Part shown: in pieces, positions 6,579 through 11,331 of the stretch
How positions within the stretch are numbered: the first letter of the stretch is position 1
Layout of the letters: each line of letters opens with the position of its first letter
Assembly (NCBI GenBank): GCA_030688115.1
Contig: JAUYIX010000005.1
Span: 1-11,331 of the forward strand
Source of the DNA: a bacterium
GTDB taxonomy: Bacteria > Patescibacteriota > JAUYIX01
DNA length: 11,331 nt
Direction of reading: 5' to 3'
Made by a program: the position numbers and the translations under genes
Notes under the pieces: model-generated
The model's database searches: none
What the model was told of the DNA's origin: nothing
The model's input: the letters and a program-made list of their open reading frames with translations, nothing else

Positions 6579-6587
6579 TGTGGAAAA
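6579..6587 (-). promoter_or_regulatory. DnaA-box-like site upstream of the lexA operon promoter
   Basis: TGTGGAAAA here is the complement of TTTTCCACA, one mismatch from the DnaA-box consensus TTATCCACA. The longer 11-mer TTTTCCACAAT (complement of 6577-6587) recurs exactly at 65-75 and 10383-10393. It lies 7 bp upstream of the candidate -35. A regulatory role for DnaA is inference. Confidence 0.4.
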
Positions 6588-6594
6588 GTCATAC

Positions 6595-6623
6595 TGGACG
6601 TTCGGTTTTTGTTCGGTTACTAT
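6595..6623 (+). promoter_or_regulatory. Promoter of the small gene-lexA operon
   Basis: TGGACG (6595-6600) and TACTAT (6618-6623), each four of six matches to consensus, are separated by exactly 17 bp. The predicted start point at about 6630-6631 coincides with the ATG of the 58-residue gene, implying a leaderless mRNA. A direct repeat fills the spacer. TATCTT at 6621-6626 is an alternative -10. Confidence 0.55.
6600..6618 (+). promoter_or_regulatory. Putative LexA operator, direct repeat GTTC-N7-GTTC
   Basis: GTTCGGTT occurs at 6600-6607 and again at 6611-6618, an 11-bp period or about one helical turn. The core is GTTC-N7-GTTC, the spacing known for alphaproteobacterial LexA operators. It occupies the spacer between the proposed -35 and -10 of the operon that encodes LexA, an ideal place for autorepression. 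I found no other such pair in the window. Confidence 0.6.
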
Positions 6624-6630
6624 CTTACTT

Positions 6631-6807
6631 ATGATCGAAACAAACACATTTACCATGGCCTCTCCACTCCCATCAAACCTTGCTGTCAGCAAAATCAAAA
6701 CCTACACACGCAAACTCGCTGAGATTGAGCGATTTATCGAGACGCTTAACACGCAACCCTTAGCGTTTAACGAGCCTGAGATTACCATTCACACTTATTG
6801 GCAATGA
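6631..6807 (+). CDS. Small hypothetical protein co-encoded with LexA (58 aa)
   Basis: The 58-residue product begins MIETNTFTMAS. A mostly helical, charged stretch runs from about 17 to 40 (VSKIKTYTRKLAEIERFIETL), followed by a short tail ending in TIHTYWQ. There is no signal peptide or membrane segment, and I recognise no family. Its stop overlaps the lexA start as ATGA (6804-6807), a strong sign of translational coupling and shared regulation. The proposed promoter puts the transcript start at or next to this ATG. A GTG further upstream (6580) would lie upstream of the promoter elements, so it is rejected; ATG 6655 is a possible later start. If the operon is LexA-controlled, this protein would be damage-inducible. 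A role in division arrest or in modulating LexA or RecA can be imagined by analogy with small SOS proteins, but nothing in the sequence shows it. Confidence 0.65.
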   Translation: MIETNTFTMASPLPSNLAVSKIKTYTRKLAEIERFIETLNTQPLAFNEPEITIHTYWQ

Positions 6808-7427
6808 CCACACCATCTCTTACAAAAAAACAGCGCCTCATTCTGGATTACGTCGACGGGTTCCTTACAAAAAAAGGGTACAGTCCCAGCTATCGCGAGA
6901 TCGCTCAGCATTTTAAGCTCTCATCGGTTGCCACGGTGCATCAACACGTCCAGACTCTTCAATCCAAAGGATATTTACAACCGGAGACAAAAGACGGGGA
7001 TAAGAGCTACCGATCACTTGAACCCACCGCACCGGCCCAGACCGATAACTCCGTCGTTGATATACCCCTTGTCGGACTTATCACCGCCGGTCAACCGATT
7101 GAGGCTCTGCAAGAGCCGGACACGATGACCGTCCCGCAAACGATGCTCGGACGCGGTAATTATTACTCTTTGCGCGTTAAGGGTGACTCTATGATAGAGG
7201 ACGGGATCCTAAACGGAGATTTTGTGATCATCGAGGATCAAAATGTAGCTAACAACGGGGATATTGTTGTGGCACTGCTAGAGAACCAATTTGCAACGCT
7301 TAAGCGATATTACAAAGAGCGTGACCACATCAGGTTGCAGCCGGCTAACGCGGCGATGGAGCCCTTTAGAGTTCGCTCGGTCAAGATACAGGGTAAGGTC
7401 GTCGGGTTGGTGCGGTCGTATCGCTAG
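6804..7427 (+). CDS. lexA: LexA, SOS-response transcriptional repressor
   Basis: This 207-residue protein is a full-length LexA. An N-terminal winged helix-turn-helix covers about 1-70, with GYSPSYREIAQHFKLSSVATVHQHVQTLQSKGYL (25-58); the recognition part resembles Gram-positive-type LexA (SS-TVH-H). A hinge follows, then the S24 peptidase-type domain. The self-cleavage bond is the Ala95-Gly96 pair in PLVGLITAGQPIEA. The catalytic Ser is Ser129 in VKGDSMIEDGI and the Lys is Lys167 in FATLKRYY. In the family, RecA bound to single-stranded DNA triggers self-cleavage and de-represses DNA-damage genes. The start is ATG 6804, overlapping the stop of the 58-residue gene as ATGA; a TTG at 6798 would only add two residues. 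The operator candidate at 6600-6618 suggests autoregulation. All catalytic residues are present, so it should be functional. Confidence 0.97.
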   Translation: MTTPSLTKKQRLILDYVDGFLTKKGYSPSYREIAQHFKLSSVATVHQHVQTLQSKGYLQPETKDGDKSYRSLEPTAPAQTDNSVVDIPLVGLITAGQPIEALQEPDTMTVPQTMLGRGNYYSLRVKGDSMIEDGILNGDFVIIEDQNVANNGDIVVALLENQFATLKRYYKERDHIRLQPANAAMEPFRVRSVKIQGKVVGLVRSYR

Positions 7428-7435
7428 GGGAGGCA

Positions 7436-7472
7436 CTCTCCGGTTGCTCACGGCGCGGTAGCAACAGGAGAG
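7436..7472 (+). terminator. Strong hairpin directly after lexA (possible terminator)
   Basis: CTCTCC (7436-7441) and GTTGCT (7443-7448) pair with AGCAAC (7460-7465) and GGAGAG (7467-7472), giving 12 bp with one G-A mismatch and an 11-nt loop. It begins 9 nt after the lexA stop. The bases after it are A-rich (GAAATTAATAAAAA), not a T-run, so it may be an mRNA 3' end or stabilising structure rather than an intrinsic terminator. Confidence 0.5.
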
Positions 7473-7498
7473 GAAATTAATAAAAATCACCTCTCATT

Positions 7499-7558
7499 CG
7501 CGTAGTAAGCTTTCTCCTGCTTCCCCTGGGAAAGCCTCTACGCGCTTGGGAGGCCAAG
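7499..7558 (-). terminator. Hairpin pair after the PRC-barrel gene (possible terminator)
   Basis: CGCGTAG (7499-7505) pairs with CTACGCG (7538-7544). Inside, GCTTTC (7509-7514) pairs with GAAAGC (7530-7535), with a 3/2 internal loop and a 15-nt apical loop. CTTGG (7545-7549) pairs with CCAAG (7554-7558) in a second, adjacent hairpin touching the PRC-gene stop. Read on the minus strand, a T-rich stretch (ATTTTTATTAATTT) starts about 11 nt after the larger hairpin, compatible with termination of the rpmH operon, though the T-run is displaced. Confidence 0.45.
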
Positions 7559-8128
7559 TCAGCCGTTTGGGTTGTTGGACTCAAGCGCACTTGGGCTGGC
7601 TGCGCCGAGGGCCTGAGCCTCCGCCTCACGACCAAGCTCCGCAACGGTGGATGCCTTTAAGGCTGACTTTATTACCGCCTCATCAACGATGATCGCCTCC
7701 GGCGTTATCTGCACTATCTGTGAGCGACCTATTAAAAGAATTTGCCTCCAAAGATCTCGCAGTGCCAGTGGAGGCTTAACCCACAGGGCGGTAATTTTTG
7801 CGCTGTCCATATCAACCTTATAGGTTACGAGTTTACCTAAATACCGCTTGCGCTCGGTAAACACGGAGTAATCAGTCAGGTCGCCAAAACGCTGGTGGTC
7901 CATGTAATCGGTCGTGCTCATCGCAGAACTCGGGAGAATAATGCCTTTTTCTGATGACTCGACGCGGATGTCGGCAAAGTTAACCAGACGCGACTTACCA
8001 AAAAGGCGCGCTTTTCCAAAGACGATTGCCACCACTTCGATTTTTTTAAAATCAACAATTACCTGTTTAATATGCAGATTAGGTGGGGCTATCGGCAGCT
8101 CCTTTAGCTGATCAACCGTTATCACCAT
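7559..8128 (-). CDS. PRC-barrel-like protein, last gene of the rpmH operon
   Basis: The 189-residue protein has two tandem beta-rich units that fit PRC-barrel-like domains. The first covers about 1-66 (ITVDQLKELPI...IVFGKARLFGKSRLVNFADIRVESSEKGIILPSS). The second covers about 67-152 (YLGKLVTYKVDMDSAKITALWVKP...RSQIVQITPEAIIVDEAVIK), with the typical end reading V-I-x-P-E-A-I-I-V. An Ala/Glu-rich tail follows (155-189). PRC barrels occur in the 16S maturation factor RimM, in photosynthetic reaction-centre H subunits and in many small uncharacterised proteins, and often bind RNA, proteins or membranes. The start ATG lies 3 bp after the jag stop, so translation is probably coupled. Its place after jag suggests a link to RNA handling or membrane biogenesis, but no function is shown. 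Confidence 0.75.
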   Translation of the reverse strand: MVITVDQLKELPIAPPNLHIKQVIVDFKKIEVVAIVFGKARLFGKSRLVNFADIRVESSEKGIILPSSAMSTTDYMDHQRFGDLTDYSVFTERKRYLGKLVTYKVDMDSAKITALWVKPPLALRDLWRQILLIGRSQIVQITPEAIIVDEAVIKSALKASTVAELGREAEAQALGAASPSALESNNPNG

Positions 8129-8131
8129 GCT

Positions 8132-8695
8132 CTATAGCTTTATGTCGTCGAGTGTAAATCCTTTTTGAGCAAAACTTTGTACAACGCGTGACTCGTGCGT
8201 GGGTTTAATAACCACCCGACGGTTAGGATCTTGTCCCAGACTCTCTGTAGTGACCGCTTTGTTCTCCTGTAGCGCCACGTGTACGACGCGCCGCTCGTAA
8301 CTGGACATGGGTCTAAGAATCACCATGCTGTCGGTGCGCAAAGCCTTTTGCGCGCCCTCTTGCGCAGCATCAATAATTTTTTGCTCTTGTTGCGCTTTGT
8401 AGTCGTTTACATCAATCGTCGCATAACTTGGCCGTCCGGTTTGGGCCGAAATAAGTAAGCGCACAATGTATTGCATAGCCTGTAGGGTGGCGCCATACTG
8501 TCCTATCAAACGACGTGAGTCCTCGGTGTCAATCTTAATTTTAATCGCCGACCGTTTGCGGCCAATCGACTCCACCGAGCATTTTATAGTTACATTGTCA
8601 GACAAATACCCGAGCAGTTTTTCTGCAGTTTGTTTAACAAGCTCTAAGGGCACCGTCTTGTCGACTGTTTTCTCGGTCTGGGTCTCGGTGTTCAT
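8132..8695 (-). CDS. jag: KhpB/Jag, KH-R3H RNA-binding protein
   Basis: The 187-residue protein has a short N-terminal segment, a KH domain at about 45-100 and an R3H domain at about 118-166. The KH domain carries the GxxG loop as IGQYGATLQAMQYIVRLL (G65-QY-G68). The R3H domain reads RPMSSYERRVVHVALQENKAVTTESLGQDPNRRVVIKP (128-165), with the R-x3-H signature at Arg135 and His139. In Firmicutes, KhpB (Jag/EloR) pairs with KhpA, binds many RNAs and affects cell elongation. The full Jag-N domain seen in longer homologues is reduced or absent here. It starts 6 bp after the yidC stop and ends 3 bp before the PRC-barrel gene, in the usual rpmH-rnpA-yidC-jag order. No Shine-Dalgarno is seen. Confidence 0.95.
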   Translation of the reverse strand: MNTETQTEKTVDKTVPLELVKQTAEKLLGYLSDNVTIKCSVESIGRKRSAIKIKIDTEDSRRLIGQYGATLQAMQYIVRLLISAQTGRPSYATIDVNDYKAQQEQKIIDAAQEGAQKALRTDSMVILRPMSSYERRVVHVALQENKAVTTESLGQDPNRRVVIKPTHESRVVQSFAQKGFTLDDIKL

Positions 8696-8701
8696 AATGG
8701 T

Positions 8702-9472
8702 CTATTTTACTACTACGGCCTCGTGCTCGGGATGTGTAGGTCGGGGTCCGGAGGCCTTTGAGCGCATAATAATCCACTGCTGGATAATTGCAAACAGTGT
8801 TGAGGCTAGCCAGTAGAGGGCCAAACCGGCCGGAAACTGATAGGCAAAATACCCCGTCATAAGCGGAAAAACATACATGAGGTTTTTAGTGATCGCGGTG
8901 GCGGCTTGTGTCGGGTCTTTTTTGTCATTTTGTTTGGTTTGTTCCTCCTTTTTGCGACGCTTCATTAGCATCCATGACTGCACAAATTGCGCTGCGGCAG
9001 CGAGCACCGCCAAGACGATATTGCGCGGGGTAGCCATGTCGACAAAGCCCAAAAACATCGTGTCGAGTGGAACAGGCGGGTGCGCGACAAAAGGGTACAG
9101 ACGATCACCAAACTCGGCACCGCTCACTGCCAACCTAAAAACCAAAAAGAGCGGATAAATGAGCGCGATCTGCACGACTAAAGGCAAACACGAGGAGAGC
9201 GGGTTGATCCGATTTTTTTTGTAGAACTCCATGAGCGCCTTGGTTTGCGCCTCTTTGTCGTCTTTGTGCTTTTCTCGAATCTCATTGATGCGCGGCTGCA
9301 GGTCTTGCATAGAGCGCTGTGCCTTAATTTGCTTTGAGGCAAACGGGTACAGGATGAACCGCACAATAATCGTGATGATAATAATCGCAAAACCTAAATC
9401 ATTACCCGGGATAAAGTTCCGGATACCGATAAACAGGTTTAAAAATGGATCAACGAATATTGTTTGCAACAT
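8702..9472 (-). CDS. yidC: YidC/Oxa1-family membrane protein insertase
   Basis: The 256-residue protein is the core YidC/Oxa1 insertase, which places proteins into the cytoplasmic membrane with or without SecYEG. It lacks the large periplasmic domain of Gram-negative YidC and any lipoprotein signal. Helices lie at about 24-44, 94-116, 150-170, 197-210 and 212-234. Arg38 in IIVRFILYP matches the conserved groove Arg; NPLSSCLPLVVQ (90-101) and FPAGLALYWLASTLFAIIQQW (213-233) are typical. The cytoplasmic hairpin between the first two helices (47-92) is rich in charge. I chose ATG 9472 (MLQTIFVDPF), which fits the short N-termini of related proteins. A TTG at 9526 would add 18 residues and overlap yidD by 77 bp. 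With ATG 9472 the overlap with yidD is 23 bp, so translation is likely coupled. Confidence 0.95.
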   Translation of the reverse strand: MLQTIFVDPFLNLFIGIRNFIPGNDLGFAIIIITIIVRFILYPFASKQIKAQRSMQDLQPRINEIREKHKDDKEAQTKALMEFYKKNRINPLSSCLPLVVQIALIYPLFLVFRLAVSGAEFGDRLYPFVAHPPVPLDTMFLGFVDMATPRNIVLAVLAAAAQFVQSWMLMKRRKKEEQTKQNDKKDPTQAATAITKNLMYVFPLMTGYFAYQFPAGLALYWLASTLFAIIQQWIIMRSKASGPRPTHPEHEAVVVK

Positions 9473-9737
9473 GGGTATGAGAATAATGATCGACGCCGCC
9501 GAGAGACCACGGTTGGCAGCGCACAAGTCGCCAGACTATCTTAGGTAGCGCTAAAATACCAGCGCTCCGTAACCCGCTGACCGCGTACTCTGAGCATGAC
9601 GGATAAAATCTACAGTACCCATTGGGATAGTGCGCCTTATACAGACCATGGTCCGGTGAGAGCGTACGCTGGTAGACTCGGACTATTAAAACGAGTGGGG
9701 CGGCGAGCAATCGTGAAATTAAGAGGGTTGTCTCCAT
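9450..9737 (-). CDS. yidD: YidD, membrane protein insertion efficiency factor
   Basis: The 95-residue protein has the YidD signature CRFYPSCSEYA (42-52), with its two spaced cysteines, then RCQPWSLGGVDHY (73-85). The N-terminal 20 residues are an amphipathic, hydrophobic segment for membrane association, followed by the family motif YQRTLSPDHG (22-31). YidD is thought to assist membrane insertion together with YidC. The start ATG is 4 bp after the rnpA stop and its 3' end overlaps the yidC start by 23 bp, matching the canonical gene order. Length is normal for the family. Confidence 0.95.
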   Translation of the reverse strand: METTLLISRLLAAPLVLIVRVYQRTLSPDHGLYKAHYPNGYCRFYPSCSEYAVSGLRSAGILALPKIVWRLVRCQPWSLGGVDHYSHTHVANNIR

Positions 9738-9741
9738 ATAC

Positions 9742-10071
9742 TTAGTCTAACAGTGCGAGTAGGGAGACTTTGAGCGCACTATACGACTTTGCCAGCGCCG
9801 GTTTTTTTACAGAAATCACTACATCAACAAATGGCCCGCTTGTTTTACCAATATGGGGTTTAATAATCTCTCTAACTTGTCGTTTAACGTGATTACGATC
9901 AACCGCCTTGCGCGCAGTTTGTTTTGATACGACAACCGTCGCACGCGACGTATCGCCCGTGGGGCGTTTTGAGATGGTCACGCTAAAGTTCTCATCTTTA
10001 CGGCGAGTTCCTGTTTTTCTTGTATTTGCAATGTCCCGCGCTCGCGCCAGTCGTTCGCGCTTACGCAACAT
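9742..10071 (-). CDS. rnpA: Ribonuclease P protein component
   Basis: The 109-residue basic protein carries the RnpA signature KQTARKAVDRNHVKRQVREI (50-69), with the RNxxKRxxRE core at 59-68, and starts with the common LRKRERL sequence. It helps the RNase P RNA cut the 5' leader from tRNA precursors. Its ATG follows the rpmH stop by one base, so the two are surely co-transcribed and probably coupled. A weak AGGGA lies inside the end of rpmH about 10 nt upstream. Length is normal. Confidence 0.97.
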   Translation of the reverse strand: MLRKRERLARARDIANTRKTGTRRKDENFSVTISKRPTGDTSRATVVVSKQTARKAVDRNHVKRQVREIIKPHIGKTSGPFVDVVISVKKPALAKSYSALKVSLLALLD

Positions 10072-10072
10072 T

Positions 10073-10219
10073 CTATTTTTTCCCTACAACAACACGCTTG
10101 CGACCCTTGTGGCGGCGCTGTCGCACAACTTTGCGCCCACTTGTCGTTCTCATGCGTAGTCTAAAACCGTGTCTTTTTAGACGGCGGCGCTTTTTTGGTT
10201 GGTATGTTCGCTTTGGCAT
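10073..10219 (-). CDS. rpmH: Ribosomal protein bL34
   Basis: The short frame encodes 48 residues: it begins MPKRTYQPKKRRRLKRHGFR, continues LRMRTTSGRKVVRQRRHKGR and ends KRVVVGKK, an unmistakable bL34 of the large ribosomal subunit. The KRTYQPKK start, the HGFR core and the RRHKGRKR end are all conserved. It is the first gene of the minus-strand operon rpmH-rnpA-yidD-yidC-jag-PRC and is divergent from dnaA across the origin region. No Shine-Dalgarno precedes the ATG. The predicted leader is only about 12 nt (see the promoter at 10237-10265). Confidence 0.97.
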   Translation of the reverse strand: MPKRTYQPKKRRRLKRHGFRLRMRTTSGRKVVRQRRHKGRKRVVVGKK

Positions 10220-10236
10220 AGCTTATATGTGAGAGG

Positions 10237-10265
10237 ATCGTACCTGCTCTCGGGTATATGGTCAA
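10237..10265 (-). promoter_or_regulatory. Promoter of the rpmH operon
   Basis: On the minus strand TTGACC (10260-10265, five of six to consensus) is followed, after exactly 17 bp, by TACGAT (10237-10242, four of six). Transcription would start near 10230, leaving a leader of about 12 nt before the rpmH ATG at 10219, too short for a normal Shine-Dalgarno. Confidence 0.7.
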
Positions 10266-10441
10266 TTTTTTTGATTGTATCCACATTTTCTGCACAGTCT
10301 TAACGACAAAAAAGACACGTACTGGATATGTGGATAGATGATTAAGCTTTTGTTGAGCCAATTAAAGGCCTATTTTTGGACCTTTTCCACAATGGTGGTA
10401 CATTTGGCCTCTGTTCTCGTAAATAAACTTCTCACAACCAC
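10261..10441. other. oriC: Probable chromosomal replication origin (oriC)
   Basis: The AT-rich region between divergent rpmH and dnaA contains four sites within one mismatch of the DnaA-box consensus TTATNCACA: GTATCCACA (10277-10285, plus), TTCTGCACA (10288-10296, plus), CTATCCACA (10329-10337, minus) and TTTTCCACA (10383-10391, plus). An AT tract at 10264-10276 is a candidate unwinding element. Location next to dnaA and rpmH is the common bacterial arrangement. The dnaA promoter must also be here; I see no strong match. Confidence 0.7.
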
Positions 10442-11331
10442 ATGGATCAAGAAAAAGTTTGGCAAGCCGCTCTCGCAGAGCTAGAACTCACCATAAGTAA
10501 GGCAAATTTCACCACGTGGTTAAAAAAAACCTGGATAAACTCTCTCGACCCTAGTGAGGCAAACATTGGGGTTCCAAACGCTTTTACAAAAGAGTGGCTA
10601 GAGAAAAAATATCATAAACAAATCGTTACGGCGCTCAAACACTGTACCGGAAGTCATATGTTTAAGGTCTCATACGAGATTGGCACAAAGTTACCTCGTG
10701 GTTCTGCCGGCTCAGCGACCGCACACGTTGCTCAAGGCAACTCAACAGAGCCGGATAGCGGCGCTCCTCTCACGTATACCGGCAACAACACCGTCGCAAC
10801 ACTGGGGCATGGCTCCGTTAGTGTTGAGAACACTATGGATGGCGATAGTAACTTAAACCCTCGTTATACCTTTGAGACATTTATTGTTGGGCCATCAAAT
10901 GAGCTGGCACATGCCGGTTGTACCGCGGTTGCCCAAAAACCTGGTAACACTTATAACCCGTTATTTATTTATGGTGGCGTTGGACTAGGCAAAACTCACC
11001 TCATGCATGCCATTGGAAACACTATTAAAAAACGCAATCCCGAAAAAAAGGTTTGGTATGTGACCAGTGAGCGCTTTACTAATGAGTTTATTGACTCGAT
11101 TAGTAATCGAGGGAGCAACTTTAAGAGTCGTTATCGGGATGTAGATGTACTTATTGTTGATGATATACAATTTATTGCCGGTAAGGAGCAAACACAGGAA
11201 GAATTTTTTCACACCTTTAATACTCTCTTCGGGGCTAATAAACAGATTATTCTCTCGAGTGATCGTCCACCTAAAGCTATCCCAACCTTAGAGGATCGAC
11301 TACGCTCTCGCTTTGAGGGAGGTATGATCGC
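10442..11331 (+). CDS. dnaA: DnaA, chromosomal replication initiator (3' truncated by window)
   Basis: The visible 296 residues (no stop before the edge) are the first two thirds of DnaA, the AAA+ ATPase that opens the origin. Domain I (1-78) has VWQAALAELELTISKANFTTWLKKT and AFTKEWLEKKY. A variable, Ser/Thr/Gly-rich domain II linker spans about 79-138. The AAA+ core follows, beginning LNPRYTFETFIVGPSNELAHA (138-158), with Walker A GGVGLGKTH (178-186), Walker B VLIVDDIQF (236-244) and sensor I LSSDRPP (271-277), then the arginine-rich EDRLRSRFEGG. The C-terminal DNA-binding domain IV lies beyond the window. The ATG at 10442 matches the usual N-terminus. No Shine-Dalgarno is present. Confidence 0.98.
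   Translation, partial: MDQEKVWQAALAELELTISKANFTTWLKKTWINSLDPSEANIGVPNAFTKEWLEKKYHKQIVTALKHCTGSHMFKVSYEIGTKLPRGSAGSATAHVAQGNSTEPDSGAPLTYTGNNTVATLGHGSVSVENTMDGDSNLNPRYTFETFIVGPSNELAHAGCTAVAQKPGNTYNPLFIYGGVGLGKTHLMHAIGNTIKKRNPEKKVWYVTSERFTNEFIDSISNRGSNFKSRYRDVDVLIVDDIQFIAGKEQTQEEFFHTFNTLFGANKQIILSSDRPPKAIPTLEDRLRSRFEGGMI

Noticed and set aside
6580..6630. GTG start for the small gene upstream of lexA
   Set aside because: It lies upstream of the proposed -35, -10 and operator, which would then be inside the coding region.
6003..6698. Minus-strand open frame of 231 residues over the membrane-protein 3' end and lexA promoter
   Set aside because: It crosses a real 3' end, the hexamer tract and the promoter region, with no recognisable motif.
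9473..9526. TTG start giving YidC 18 more residues
   Set aside because: It would overlap yidD by 77 bp; ATG 9472 gives the N-terminus typical of short YidC proteins.
1..11331. CRISPR array, insertion sequence, integrase or recoded genetic code
   Set aside because: I saw no regularly spaced repeats, transposase motifs or terminal inverted repeats. TGA is used as a normal stop in two genes.

Overview
The window looks like a chromosomal segment from a Candidate Phyla Radiation (Patescibacteria, probably Parcubacteria-like) bacterium. The evidence is the compact block around the replication origin (dnaA on one side, rpmH-rnpA-yidD-yidC-jag on the other), a short YidC without the large periplasmic domain, a lone VirB2/TrbC-like two-helix pilin-type protein, a PRC-barrel protein closing the rpmH operon, and a general lack of Shine-Dalgarno sequences. 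UGA is used as a stop codon (small gene upstream of lexA, PRC-barrel gene), so this is not one of the lineages that recode UGA. The lineage call is inference from gene content.

Layout, left to right. (1) 1-560: promoter, pilin-like gene and a probable bidirectional terminator. (2) 626-3028, minus strand: a two-gene, visibly GC-richer operon of unrecognised function (a soluble protein, then a polytopic membrane protein). Each gene has a clear Shine-Dalgarno, unlike the rest of the window. (3) 3029-3349: about 320 bp without a gene, holding a leader hairpin, a C-run cluster and a tRNA promoter. (4) 3350-6491, plus strand: tRNA-Leu(UAG), a 66-residue conserved-looking small protein, glutamate dehydrogenase and a GT-C-like membrane protein. 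(5) 6497-7427, plus strand: a degenerate hexamer tract, then an SOS-type operon of a 58-residue protein and lexA that overlap at ATGA. Its promoter carries a GTTC-N7-GTTC direct repeat in the spacer. (6) 7428-7558: a strongly structured convergent intergenic region. (7) 7559-10219, minus strand: rpmH-rnpA-yidD-yidC-jag-PRC, tightly packed, from a good promoter at 10237-10265. (8) 10220-10441: the probable oriC with several DnaA-box-like sites. (9) 10442 to the end: dnaA, truncated by the window edge.

The origin-proximal operon links ribosome protein, RNase P, membrane protein insertion and an RNA-binding protein in the usual bacterial order. The least explained items are the lexA promoter architecture with its small partner gene, the GC-rich orphan operon, the 11-mer TTTTCCACAAT shared by the origin, the lexA promoter and the pilin leader, and the structured intergenic region after lexA. 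I saw no CRISPR array, insertion sequence or recognisable defence system.
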